The notes beneath the pieces are model-generated. The model was not told the origin of the DNA. It made no database searches and was given only the letters and a program-made list of their open reading frames with translations. DNA of 14,459 bases, taken from positions 1 to 14,459 of the forward strand of contig JAFALX010000067.1 in NCBI GenBank assembly GCA_019234035.1, written 5' to 3'. The translations under genes and the position numbers were made by a program. The stretch comes from Candidatus Dormiibacterota bacterium. Its GTDB lineage: Bacteria > Chloroflexota > Dormibacteria > Aeolococcales > Aeolococcaceae. Below, in pieces: positions 1-7,937 of this stretch (the first letter of the stretch is position 1; every line of letters begins with the position of its first letter).

Positions 1-1083
1 CGCCGACACCGCCGGCAGCCACGCCGACACCGAGTTGTCCGAGATGCCCGACGAGACGCTGACCGCGGCCTGCCACGTCTGCCCGCCGTCGGTCGATTTG
101 CGAAGGTACACGCGATCAGCGCCGCTGCGCGCGTCGGCCCACGCCGCATACATCGTGTCATTCGGTCCCGCGGTGATCGAGGGGATCGCCGGCAGGTACA
201 CGAGGAACCGGCCTGACGGCACGAGCCCGCTGTCGATCTCCTGACCGGCGCCGAAGCTCTGGCCGTGGTTGGAGGACCGCGACAGAACGAGCGCGAACGG
301 CGCCTCCCACGCCGGTCCGGGCAGGTTGAGGAAGTCGCGCGCGTCGCCCTTGAAGTCCTCGTACATCACGGCGAGGTTGCCGCCGGAGTCGACGACGGGT
401 GTGGCGGCCCCCACGTGCGGCCGCGACTGGTCGCTCACCTGCACGGGCGCCGAGAACGTCTGCCCGCGATCGGTCGATTTCTGCAGCAGGATCTCGGACT
501 GACCGGGAATGGTCAGCAGCCCGACCTCGGTCGCGTGCAGATAGGTCACGTAGACGGCGCCACTCGGATCAACGGCGAGCCGAGCCTGGAACGCGTAGCG
601 GCCGGTGATGGGGTAGGGGCCCTGGAACGTCGCGCCGCCGTCGTTCGAACGCGCGAGCCACAGCTCCTGCGGGTCGTTGCCGGATCCCTCGAGGTTGACG
701 TAGATCACGTACAGCGTTCCGTCGGCGGCGAAGGCTGCGTCCGGTCCGTAGCGGCGGTCGCGCCCGGCCGGCAGCGGCAGCTGCGTCGAGCTCCACGTGC
801 CGCCCCCGTCGTTGGTCCAGTGCATGCCGGCGTCGTATCCGGGGCGGTCGATGCGATCGGTCACCACGATGTTGTTGGCGTTGGTGGGGTTGCGCACCAC
901 AGTCGGGCTGTCGTTCGCGCTGACGATCGCATTGGGTCCGCCCGCGCTGAGCAGCGTGTTGCTCGTCACCTGCGGACTCGGGCTGGCCGTCGCCAGCGTC
1001 ACGATGAGAAAAGCGGCGGCGACGATCACCAGCGCGATCGCACCGGCCAGCAGCTGCATGGCGCGGCTGCGCACGTTCAGCAT
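1..1083 (-). CDS. Membrane-anchored BNR/sialidase-like repeat protein, partial (C-terminus off window)
   Basis: This frame is open from the ATG at 1083 to the window edge (361 codons, no stop), so the protein is truncated by the window. Residues about 10-33 form one hydrophobic segment after a basic start, so it is probably an N-terminal membrane anchor or uncleaved signal with the rest outside the cytoplasm. Five Asp-box (BNR) motifs of the form S-x-D-x-G-x-T-W/F are visible near residues 90-98, 146-153, 203-210, 270-277 and 330-337, indicating a beta-propeller of the sialidase/BNR fold. Nothing seen proves glycosidase activity, and many such proteins are only binding propellers. The ATG directly follows the TAG of the RnfD-like gene (TAGATG), so the two are probably co-transcribed and translationally coupled. 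I see no distinctive substrate motif. Confidence 0.8.
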   Translation of the reverse strand, partial: MLNVRSRAMQLLAGAIALVIVAAAFLIVTLATASPSPQVTSNTLLSAGGPNAIVSANDSPTVVRNPTNANNIVVTDRIDRPGYDAGMHWTNDGGGTWSSTQLPLPAGRDRRYGPDAAFAADGTLYVIYVNLEGSGNDPQELWLARSNDGGATFQGPYPITGRYAFQARLAVDPSGAVYVTYLHATEVGLLTIPGQSEILLQKSTDRGQTFSAPVQVSDQSRPHVGAATPVVDSGGNLAVMYEDFKGDARDFLNLPGPAWEAPFALVLSRSSNHGQSFGAGQEIDSGLVPSGRFLVYLPAIPSITAGPNDTMYAAWADARSGADRVYLRKSTDGGQTWQAAVSVSSGISDNSVSAWLPAVSA

Positions 1084-2202
1084 CTACTGCGTCCCTCCCA
1101 GGCCCAGCTCGACCGCGGTGACGCGAGCGTTGCCCGCCAGGACCGCGGTGTCCACCGGCGCCGCGATCGTGATGATCACGACCGCCAGAATAGCCGGAGT
1201 GAGCCAGCCCCGCCCGGGGCGGATCGCCGGCCACAGAGCCTCGGGCTGGAAGGCTCGTTCGGCCTTGGCGGGGAAGACGCGATTGATGCCGCGCACCATC
1301 GCGCACGTGACGATCAGGCTCGCGAGGATCGCGAGCTTGATGCCGAACTCGGCGGGCTGGAAGGACAGCAGCGCGACCGCGATCACCGCGGTGGCGACGC
1401 CGTAGAAGACGCGGCCGGCCTGCGACCTCGGTGCGGTCACGGGGTCCGACATCATGAAGAACACGAAGATCAGCACCTCGGGCGACGTACAGATGTCGAC
1501 CCAGTAGTTCCAGCCGCAGATCGCACCGGGGTGCCACACCGCGACGAAGCAACGTCCGGTGGCGGCAAGGACGCCGATGAGCACAGCCAGCGTCACCCAG
1601 AACGCGACGGCCATGCGCAGCATCTTCACCGGCCGCAGGATCCACCAGGCGCCGAACAGGATCACGCCGAACGCGAGGCCCACGCCGGCGCTGAGCGGCC
1701 CCCACCAGAGGTACTGGGGGAACACGTTTGTGACGCCACCGACCAGAAGTATCGCGACCAGCCCCGCGTTGGAGGGGTTGAAGACGTGCTTGCCGTCGAT
1801 GCGGATGAGGTACTTGGAGAGCAACCCGACCGCACCGGCGGCGATGAACCACTCGATGCCGTTGAGGCTCCACCAGTCGGCGTGGTGCGTGCCGGTGGTG
1901 CGCAGGATGAACGCGGTGCTGTTGCCGGTGAGCATGCCGCTCGCGGGCCATGCGAGCAGGCCGTCGCGCCAGAGCACGACACCGAACTCCAGCAGCGCGC
2001 AGAAGCCGATGGTGATGAGGATCTGCGCCACCGAGATCTTGAAGCCGAGCAGCGTCTGACCCAGGACCTGCAGGCTGATGATGATTGCGGCGAGGCGCAG
2101 CCGCACGTCGCGAATCGACGGCTTGATGACCTTGATATCGCGGCTGCCGAGCCTGAACGTGGGAACCGGCCGGGCGGTGACGGGCGCGCTGGCCGTGGTC
2201 AT
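1084..2202 (-). CDS. RnfD/NqrB-like multi-pass membrane protein
   Basis: The protein has 372 residues and about nine to ten hydrophobic segments. Family marks are the stretch around residues 126-147 (KYLIR..GKHVFNPSN) and MSDPVTAPRSQAGRVFYG at 251-268. The latter resembles the conserved C-terminal DPVTAP..G..FYG segment of RnfD and NqrB, the membrane subunits of ion-translocating ferredoxin:NAD or NADH:quinone oxidoreductases. I do not see a clear S-G-A-T flavinylation motif, so covalent FMN is uncertain, and no other Rnf/Nqr subunit is present. The ATG overlaps the TGA of the upstream DM13 gene (ATGA), and its own TAG abuts the ATG of the BNR protein. The three therefore look like one translationally coupled unit. 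A role in electron transfer across the membrane with the DM13 protein is inference. Confidence 0.75.
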   Translation of the reverse strand: MTTASAPVTARPVPTFRLGSRDIKVIKPSIRDVRLRLAAIIISLQVLGQTLLGFKISVAQILITIGFCALLEFGVVLWRDGLLAWPASGMLTGNSTAFILRTTGTHHADWWSLNGIEWFIAAGAVGLLSKYLIRIDGKHVFNPSNAGLVAILLVGGVTNVFPQYLWWGPLSAGVGLAFGVILFGAWWILRPVKMLRMAVAFWVTLAVLIGVLAATGRCFVAVWHPGAICGWNYWVDICTSPEVLIFVFFMMSDPVTAPRSQAGRVFYGVATAVIAVALLSFQPAEFGIKLAILASLIVTCAMVRGINRVFPAKAERAFQPEALWPAIRPGRGWLTPAILAVVIITIAAPVDTAVLAGNARVTAVELGLGGTQ

Positions 2203-3071
2203 GCCGCGGTCAACGACGCGCCCGCGTATGCCGACGTCAGCCGGTCGCACCAGATGACGACTGAGTGATACGCGGAGGGATTCACACCCGCCGGTATCGG
2301 GAAGTTGAAGGACCCCGCGGTGATGGGCAGCGGCGCGACGTCGGCGTACTGGTTCGCGATGAACTGCGGCGTGCTGCCCGGATGCTGCAGCACGCTGAGA
2401 CGGATGATGAAGTCGGTGTTCGGTGTGACGTAGAAGTTCTCGAGCCGGAGCGCATACGAACCGTCGGCCAGGTGGTAGATGCGCGCGGTGCCCTGGCCCT
2501 GCTGGTCGATCCCATAGAACGAGCCGCCGGCGAGCACCGAGCTTCCCGCGGCGGTCATCGCCGCCTCCGGCGGTGAGTTCTGCGGACGATCGAGCTGCTG
2601 CTGCACCTGCAGTCTCCAGTCGCCGGCCGCGGTGATCGCAAGAGTGAACGTCCCGCTGTTGACCGCATAGTTCTCGCCGGATCCGCCGCACGCCGCGTTG
2701 TGCGCGATCGGCTGCGACTTCGCCACGGACTGCCGCGCCTCGATGCTGATCGAGCCGGAGTCGCACTGCCAGTCCACCTTCCACTGCAGCGCATCCGAGG
2801 CCACGCTCACGGTCCTGGTGCCGTTCCCGCTCCCGCTCGGCGTGGCGATCGTCACGAAATAGGGCTGGGCGGGCAGCTCGTTGGTGTGGTTGATCGCCTG
2901 CCCCGCGGCCTGACTGAGTGACTGGTCGGACAGGGTGGTCGGGGCGGGGAACGCACGATCGCGCAGGCCGAAGGCATTGCCACCGAAGAACGCCGCGGCG
3001 ATGAGCGGCAGCAACAGCAGCCATCCGAGCGTCTGTGTGGCGTGGCGCGCGCCAGGGTTGGGGAGTTGCAT
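2199..3071 (-). CDS. Exported DM13-domain protein
   Basis: The protein has 290 residues. Residues about 14-33 are hydrophobic after basic residues, giving a signal peptide or N-terminal anchor. The C-terminal 115 residues (about 176-287) match the DM13 domain pattern: GSSVLAGGSFYG, then a dG.Y.LRLENF..TPNTDF..RLS segment, and a terminal SVVIWC (Cys275) followed by an aromatic/glycine tail. DM13 is proposed in the literature to be an electron-transfer domain with a redox-active cysteine. The middle part (about 60-165) has Cys103 and Cys128, possibly a disulfide, and no family I recognise. The start at 3071 lacks a strong Shine-Dalgarno. I chose it because it gives the export signal and lies 32 bp after the MFS stop. 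The stop overlaps the RnfD-like start by 4 nt. Confidence 0.75.
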   Translation of the reverse strand: MQLPNPGARHATQTLGWLLLLPLIAAAFFGGNAFGLRDRAFPAPTTLSDQSLSQAAGQAINHTNELPAQPYFVTIATPSGSGNGTRTVSVASDALQWKVDWQCDSGSISIEARQSVAKSQPIAHNAACGGSGENYAVNSGTFTLAITAAGDWRLQVQQQLDRPQNSPPEAAMTAAGSSVLAGGSFYGIDQQGQGTARIYHLADGSYALRLENFYVTPNTDFIIRLSVLQHPGSTPQFIANQYADVAPLPITAGSFNFPIPAGVNPSAYHSVVIWCDRLTSAYAGASLTAA

Positions 3072-3103
3072 CTGCTGAACTCGGCTTGCGCCGCGGGTTG
3101 AGT

Positions 3104-4345
3104 CTACTCGCGCCCTCCTGACGCTTCCGCGGCCGAGCCTGCTTGGAGTGCTGCCGCAACGTGGCTTCGCGGCAGGCCCGCCGCTCCGACTAACGCCGCA
3201 ACCACGAGCAGCGCACCTCCCACCGCGTACAGCGGGCGCACCCCGAACGCCGACGCCGCGACTCCACCGGCGGCGATCGAGGCCAACCGTCCCGACTGCC
3301 ACACACCGTCGAGCAGCGCGAAGGCGCGACCGCGCAGCTCGGGATCGACACCCTCCTGCACCAGGCGTTGGAAGGACACCATGCCGCTGGACGTGTTGAC
3401 GCCGTAGAGCGCGAGCACCGCGGCCGCGGTGGCGCCACTCGGCAGCACGGACAGGAGCACGTCCCCGGCGCCTCGAACGGCATAAGCCATGCTCACGACC
3501 GTTCGAGCCGCGACGCGCGCGAGAGCCGTCACCAGGACTGGACCGGCCAGCGCACCGGCGCCGATGGCCGCCAGCCACAGCCCGTAGCCGGTGGGGGAGA
3601 GCCCGTAACCCTGGCGCGCCAGGACGACGAGGAGGGCGGACGTCGCGCCGACCGCAAGCGCCGCGAGCGCCTGCATCAGAAGCAGCGGGCGCATCAGCTG
3701 GGCATGCCAGAGCAGACCGAGTGACGCGAAGGGACGGCTGCGTGCGTGGCTGGGCGCGGCGAGCGCCGGCCGGCGCGGGAGCCGGAGCAGGATCAGCGCG
3801 GACACCAGGAAGCTCAGGGCGTTCAGCGCGAACGGCACCCGGGCGGTCGCGACGGCGACGAGCAGCCCGCTCAGGGGCGCGAGCACCAGCTGCAGCACGA
3901 CGCCCGCGGTCCACTGCAGCGCGTTGGCGGCCGTCAGCTCATCGTCCGGCACCAGTCGCGGCACCAGCGCAGCGCTGGTGGGCGAGAAGAGACCCGTCGC
4001 GGCGGCGAGGATGAAGGCGACCGCGTACGCAAAGGCCGCCGTCGGTGCGGCCGCGAGGCTCGCGGCCGCGATGCAACGCACGACGTCGGCGACGATGAGC
4101 ACGGCCCGCGGCGGGAGCCGATCGACGATCGGGTTCGCCACCGTGGCGCCTCCGATCGCGCCCACGATCTCGGATATGACCAGCCCGCTCACCGCGGCCG
4201 GCGAGCGCGTGATCGCGTAGACGAACAGCGGCAGCGCGACGAAGTTCACCGTGTCGCCGGCTCGGCTGATCACCGCAGCGCTCCACAGCGTCCGGTAGGC
4301 GCGGTGGCGCAGCACCCGGCGATAGCTGCGCAGCGCGCGAGTCAT
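3104..4345 (-). CDS. MFS transporter
   Basis: The protein has 413 residues and about 10-12 hydrophobic helices. The order is that of the MFS_1/MFS_3 efflux class: an N-terminal YR.LW...ISR.GD segment (residues 17-31), a short basic loop with D-R-L-P-P-R (75-80) between early helices, and a central cytoplasmic loop rich in Arg and Ser (about 190-207). The C-terminal half repeats the pattern, with a D-P-E-L-R-G-R-A segment near 330-338 as in MFS_3/enterobactin-exporter-like proteins. The substrate cannot be read from sequence. It lies 14 bp after the stop of the methyltransferase gene and 32 bp before the DM13 gene on the same strand, so co-transcription is likely. The ATG at 4345 places helix 1 normally. 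Confidence 0.85.
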   Translation of the reverse strand: MTRALRSYRRVLRHRAYRTLWSAAVISRAGDTVNFVALPLFVYAITRSPAAVSGLVISEIVGAIGGATVANPIVDRLPPRAVLIVADVVRCIAAASLAAAPTAAFAYAVAFILAAATGLFSPTSAALVPRLVPDDELTAANALQWTAGVVLQLVLAPLSGLLVAVATARVPFALNALSFLVSALILLRLPRRPALAAPSHARSRPFASLGLLWHAQLMRPLLLMQALAALAVGATSALLVVLARQGYGLSPTGYGLWLAAIGAGALAGPVLVTALARVAARTVVSMAYAVRGAGDVLLSVLPSGATAAAVLALYGVNTSSGMVSFQRLVQEGVDPELRGRAFALLDGVWQSGRLASIAAGGVAASAFGVRPLYAVGGALLVVAALVGAAGLPRSHVAAALQAGSAAEASGGRE

Positions 4346-4359
4346 GCGCCGCGCAGAGC

Positions 4360-5439
4360 CTAGCTGCTCGCGGCCCCGGCCCCCAGCTTCTCCTCGGCCA
4401 TCCGCGTGCCGGCGATGCGCGCGCTGATCTTCGCGAACGCGGTGTCGCGCGACGTTGAGGTGTCGTCGCCGAACGGTGAGAAGCCGCAGTCGTCACAGGT
4501 GCCGAGCCTGCGGAGCGGGATGTACTCGGCAGCCTCCAGCACGGCATCGCGCACCTCTTCGGGCGTCTCGATCCGCGGGTTGATCGGGTCGATGACGCCG
4601 ACGAACACGCGCTGATCCTCGCGCGAGCTGTCACGGATGATGCCGAGCACGCGGGCGCGGTCCTGCTCGCTGGCCAGCTGCACGTAGAAGTTGTGCACGT
4701 TCATCTTGAACAGCGCCGGCAGCAGGTCCGCATAGTCGACATCGGCGCTGTGCGTCGAGTCCCGGTCGCCGCCCGGGCACGTGTGGACGCCGATGCGCTG
4801 CCGCTCGGCGTCACTGAATCGCGAGAGCACCTGGTTGTTGAGATCGATGAACGCGTTGAGCACACCCTTGCTGGGATCGAGCTTCACCGCCAGGCGCCCT
4901 TCGGTGAAATCCATCTGCACGGAATCGGCCCCGTGGTCGAGGCTGCGCCGGATGTCCGCTTCGGCGTTGTTGACAAGGTCGGCGACGAACGCGTCGCGTG
5001 AGTAGCCGGGGATCCCCTCGTCGGGATAGAGCAGGCTCATCGCCGAGGCCGCGATCACCGCCTGCTTGACCGGCACGTGCGCGAATCGCTTGGCGGTGTC
5101 GAGATACGAATCGGCGTACACCTGGTAGTGAAACGGGCCGGCGGTGAGCTTGGGCAGCTGGCGCGTGTGTCCGTCGGCGAACGGGATCACGACTCCGTTG
5201 GGATCCAGGGTCTGCAACCCAGTCAACGGATACGTCGCGAAGCTCGGTTTGGTCTGCTCGCCGTCGGTGATCACCGGCGACCCGGTCGCCTCGAATCGCT
5301 CGATGGTGTCGCGCACGGCATCGGCGCCGGTGGCCTGAAGGTCCTCGGCGGAGATGCGCCCCGCGGCGAACGCCGACATGGCGTCGATGAGCGACTGCGG
5401 GCGGGGGATGCTGCCGATGGGCTCGGTGGGAATGGTCAT
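4360..5439 (-). CDS. Cobalamin-independent methionine synthase C-terminal-domain protein (MetE-C-like)
   Basis: The protein has 359 residues, about the size of the catalytic half of MetE, and resembles standalone archaeal or bacterial MetE-C proteins. Opening GSIPRP (9-14) and ITDGEQTKPSF (57-67) are typical of the family. The zinc-ligand signature is recognisable: H219-T-C221 in VHTCPGG, and C315/C318 in GTCDDCGFSPFG. The Glu ligand of classical MetE is not clear: the equivalent strand reads FYVQLASE, so Gln or the later Glu stands there. Family members transfer methyl groups to a thiol activated by zinc. The methyl donor and acceptor here are unknown. The start at 5439 is fixed by an AGGAG 6 nt upstream. 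It leads a close run of genes on the minus strand ending at the window edge. Confidence 0.8.
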   Translation of the reverse strand: MTIPTEPIGSIPRPQSLIDAMSAFAAGRISAEDLQATGADAVRDTIERFEATGSPVITDGEQTKPSFATYPLTGLQTLDPNGVVIPFADGHTRQLPKLTAGPFHYQVYADSYLDTAKRFAHVPVKQAVIAASAMSLLYPDEGIPGYSRDAFVADLVNNAEADIRRSLDHGADSVQMDFTEGRLAVKLDPSKGVLNAFIDLNNQVLSRFSDAERQRIGVHTCPGGDRDSTHSADVDYADLLPALFKMNVHNFYVQLASEQDRARVLGIIRDSSREDQRVFVGVIDPINPRIETPEEVRDAVLEAAEYIPLRRLGTCDDCGFSPFGDDTSTSRDTAFAKISARIAGTRMAEEKLGAGAASS

Positions 5440-5445
5440 CGCGAA

Positions 5446-5450
5446 CTCCT
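5446..5450 (-). promoter_or_regulatory. Shine-Dalgarno of the MetE-C-like gene
   Basis: On the minus strand the sequence reads AGGAG, 6 nt before the ATG at 5439. It decides this start against the longer frame that continues upstream to 5859 with no family similarity. Confidence 0.75.
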
Positions 5451-5555
5451 GCGGATCGCCGATGCTCACAGCTCCTGGACGCGCGGGAGGATCCGCCCGC
5501 TCCCGACGGAGCGCAATGGTACGTCCGGCGAGGCGATGACCGGCACTGCCTGCGC

Positions 5556-6503
5556 CTAGCCCACCCACGTCTTCAGCCAGTCGATCGCCAGCGAGTTGGC
5601 GCGAGTCAGATCGGCGCCGCCGAAGATGTGTGTTGCGCCCGCAAAGCTCACGAACTGCACATGCGCACCGTCCGCCTGCAGCGCCTGCACCGTTGCGGCC
5701 GTCCAGTCCGCGGGGATCTCGGGGTCGGCCGTGCCCTGCATGATCAGGGCCGGCGGCGTCCCCGCATCGAACCAGGGTCGCGGCGACATCAGCTGGTATG
5801 CGGCCGCATCCGAGGCCGGATCCGGGACGCCACCGGTGCCACTGGTCGCATGGACCCACCCCTTGCTCGCGTTGTCCGCCATGTCGCTGCTCACCGGCGC
5901 GTAGAGCACGGCGGCGCGCAGGCCCGGATCGGCCGCCATCAGGATCTCGGCGACACCGCCGCCGTTGCTGTGCCCCGCGACGGCAACGCGCGTCGGGTCG
6001 GCCTGTGAAAGCGTCGGCAGCTCACTGATGAGGTCGAGGTCGCTGATGGCCGCGCCGACGATCGAGGGCACGTTGGTCGCGCCCGGCCCGGAGCCGAGGT
6101 AACCGGGGTATGACGGCGAGATCGTGAGGAACCCCGCCGACGCCATAGGGTCCGCGTAGGGCGCCGTGTCGAGGCCTTCGTAGTACTGGCTGACGGGTGC
6201 GTAGCCGTGGTTCACGAGCACCACGGGGAACCTGCCGCCGCCGGAGGGGATGTCGAGGACGCCCGTCATCGTGTCGCCGGCGCTCGTCCATGTGACGTGG
6301 TACTTCGCGTACCCCGGCCCGGAGCCGATGGCGTCGCCGACGCTGATGCGGCCGGTGGGCCGTGGGCGCGTTCGGAGCGTGGCGATGGCATACGGCGGCA
6401 GCGGCACGACAGTCGGTGTTGCACCCGGCGTGCGCGCAACGGCCCGGGACTGTGATGTCTGGGTCGATGCCGACGGAGACGGCGCACATGCCGCCGTGAC
6501 CAT
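5556..6503 (-). CDS. Alpha/beta hydrolase (dienelactone hydrolase / prolyl oligopeptidase type), probable lipoprotein
   Basis: From the ATG at 6503 the protein has 315 residues. The alpha/beta-hydrolase core shows VVLVNHGY (oxyanion region, 94-101), the nucleophile elbow GHSNGGG with Ser179 (177-183), Asp260 in GTADPEIP (258-265) and His292 in GATHIF (289-294), a full Ser-Asp-His triad. Residues 8-35 are Ser/Thr/Pro-rich, as in lipoprotein linkers. The ATG start gives MVTAAC, with a lipobox-like cysteine at position 6 and no signal sequence before it. Reading upstream in frame, an Ala-rich hydrophobic stretch preceded by Arg is present, back to a CTG at 6554 that overlaps the previous stop (CTGA). 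The true start is therefore probably this CTG, giving a 23-residue lipoprotein signal ending at the Cys. The substrate is unknown; secretion as a lipoprotein is inferred. Confidence 0.82.
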   Translation of the reverse strand: MVTAACAPSPSASTQTSQSRAVARTPGATPTVVPLPPYAIATLRTRPRPTGRISVGDAIGSGPGYAKYHVTWTSAGDTMTGVLDIPSGGGRFPVVLVNHGYAPVSQYYEGLDTAPYADPMASAGFLTISPSYPGYLGSGPGATNVPSIVGAAISDLDLISELPTLSQADPTRVAVAGHSNGGGVAEILMAADPGLRAAVLYAPVSSDMADNASKGWVHATSGTGGVPDPASDAAAYQLMSPRPWFDAGTPPALIMQGTADPEIPADWTAATVQALQADGAHVQFVSFAGATHIFGGADLTRANSLAIDWLKTWVG

Positions 6504-6550
6504 CGCGGCGACACTTGCGAGCGCAGCGGCCGCCGCGCGCGCCGTGGTGT

Positions 6551-7135
6551 TCAGTCGCCGGTGACCGCCCGCGGTATCCCCTCCGGTTCGCGCTCCGCCG
6601 GCGGATGGATGTCGAACGAATCGGCGAGGCGCACGAACAGGTTGAACAGTGCAGCGTCGTAGACGGCTTCGGCGATCTGCTCGTCGCTCCAGCCGGCGTC
6701 ACGCGCACTCTGCACCTGCTCGTCGGTCACCCGGTACGCATGCCGTGTGACCGTGTCGACAAGGTCGAGCAGCGTCCGCTCCGCGCTCGTCACCGGCAAC
6801 TCGTCGAGGCGCCCATCGCGCAGTGCGCGCCCCAACTCGCCGTACTCCTCACCCTGCAACTGCAGGAACCACACGTGGCTTGACAGTCAATAGTGGCAGC
6901 GGTTGATCGCTGACACGTACGACGCGATCATCTCGTGCTGCGCGCGCGTCAGCGCACCGTCGGTGAAGTGCATGCGCGAGGCAGCGTCGATGGCCCGTAG
7001 GAAATCGGGGCGCAGGCTCATTGTTCGCAGGATTGCGGGGACGGGTTGATCGCCGCGGTCGGCCTTGAATTTCGCGTACAGCTCGGCGAGCTCGCCGCTT
7101 GCGTCCTCGTCCTCGACCCACTTGATGCGCGCCAT
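6551..7135 (-). CDS. AhpD-like peroxidase-related protein, candidate selenoprotein (CxxU, in-frame UGA at codon 83)
   Basis: Read through one TGA (6889-6887), the frame is continuous from the ATG at 7135 to the TGA at 6551: 194 residues with Sec at position 83. Before the TGA it shows the carboxymuconolactone-decarboxylase/AhpD signature SAINRCHY, and after it the frame continues LSSHVWFLQLQGEEYGELG. The active-site pattern is thus E68-x11-C80-x2-U83-x3-H87. This has the spacing of the AhpD relay (Glu, CxxC, His), with TGA replacing the second, catalytic Cys. The C-terminal half (LVDTVTRHAYRVTDEQVQ.., SDEQIAEAV..) is normal for peroxidase-related family members, so it is not a decayed tail. 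CxxU AhpD-like selenoproteins are known in bacteria. A stem-loop follows at 6853-6866. A GTG at 7153 would add six residues; the ATG with an upstream GGAAAG is preferred. The gene lies 28 bp after a CooC-like gene and is coupled to the hydrolase downstream. Confidence 0.85.
6853..6866 (-). promoter_or_regulatory. Candidate bacterial SECIS stem-loop of the AhpD-like gene
   Basis: On the minus strand CCTGC-AGTT-GCAGG forms a perfect 5-bp stem with a 4-nt loop, extendable by a U.G pair. The loop begins 25 nt after the TGA at 6887 and has G as its second base. Known bacterial SECIS elements have an apical loop about 16-37 nt after the UGA with a G in the first two loop positions. The identification rests on position and shape only. 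Confidence 0.55.
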
Positions 7136-7163
7136 CCCGCTTTCCGCTTGCACTGACCGCGCG

Positions 7164-7925
7164 TCAGACCGCGGCTTCCTCCAGCCACGACGCCAGCGAG
7201 CGGATCGCCTCCACCGCCGCCGAGTCGGGTGCGGCGTCGATCGGGGCCAGGCCCTGCCGCTCGGCGGCGGAGAGCTCGAGGTCGTACGGCACGCTCGCGA
7301 TGATGGGGAGGTCTGTGTCGCTGCGCACGCGGTCCACGTCGGCGTCGCTGCGAACCTTGTTGACCAGCACGTGGGTCGTCTCGTTGCGGATGTTGCGCAG
7401 CGTGATCAGCCCCTTCGCATTCGGCTCGAGCACGGCGATGCGCACCGGGGCGAAGGAGGACCAGCCGAACACGGGCTGCCGCGTGCCGGCGGCCAGGTCG
7501 GCGACCACGGCCCAGCCCGGGCGCTTGAAGCCGTCGACCACGCGGCGGAACACGATGGTCACCTCTGGCCGCACATTGCCGGGCAGTTTCCCCAGCTCGA
7601 GCAGGTGCACGCCGTCCGGCGTCGCCAGCGAGTACGTGTCGACCAGGTGCGCCGGGCCCGCGCCCTTGCTCACCTTCCAGTGGCGGCCGCGCTTGCCCTG
7701 CACCACCGCGGCCAGCCCGAGCGGCAGGCGCGGTGCGGCGTCAGGCGGCGCCCCGAGCGAGTAGGCCATGCCCGGGAGGGTGTCGACGTCAAGCGCGAGG
7801 ACCGGCCAGCCGGCGCGCCCGAACAACCGCGCCACGGTCCCCGAGATCGTCGACTTGCCGCTGCCGCCCTTGCCGATGAAGGCCACGCGCGGCCCGCGTG
7901 CAGCGGCGCCGTTGCTCCCGCTCAC
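7164..7925 (-). CDS. CooC/ParA-like P-loop ATPase without metal-site cysteines
   Basis: The 253-residue protein has the deviant Walker A GKGGSGKST (18-26) with the signature Lys, a switch region LALDVDT (43-49), a Walker-B-like VADLAAG (141-147) and the nucleotide-recognition LVNKVR (187-192). This is the SIMIBI/MinD class, nearest to CooC-like nickel-insertion ATPases by the KGG..GK[ST] start, the NKVR element and the C-terminal PIDAAPDS motif (228-235) shared with its neighbours. It contains no cysteine at all, so it lacks the CxC dimer metal site of CooC. The Walker B acidic pair DMEAG is altered to DLAAG. An insertion (about 62-92) is Arg/Gly/Lys-rich. The start is GTG at 7925 without an obvious Shine-Dalgarno, 12 bp after the upstream stop, so translation may depend on the preceding gene. 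The partner is unknown. Confidence 0.82.
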   Translation of the reverse strand: MSGSNGAAARGPRVAFIGKGGSGKSTISGTVARLFGRAGWPVLALDVDTLPGMAYSLGAPPDAAPRLPLGLAAVVQGKRGRHWKVSKGAGPAHLVDTYSLATPDGVHLLELGKLPGNVRPEVTIVFRRVVDGFKRPGWAVVADLAAGTRQPVFGWSSFAPVRIAVLEPNAKGLITLRNIRNETTHVLVNKVRSDADVDRVRSDTDLPIIASVPYDLELSAAERQGLAPIDAAPDSAAVEAIRSLASWLEEAAV

Positions 7926-7937
7926 GTGGGCGGCGGG

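Noticed and set aside
265..2268. A 667-codon open frame on the plus strand
   Set aside because: It is antisense to the BNR, RnfD-like and DM13 genes and reads as Arg/His/Asp/Gly-rich sequence without domains. The minus-strand proteins have clear family motifs, so this is a high-GC shadow.
3746..4363. A 205-codon plus-strand frame opposite the MFS transporter
   Set aside because: The composition is Arg/Glu/Gly/His-rich, with no fold or ribosome site. The transporter frame explains the region.
5476..5520. A GC-rich inverted repeat between the hydrolase and the methyltransferase genes as a terminator
   Set aside because: The stem is short and interrupted and has no T-run on the relevant strand, so it is not listed as a feature.
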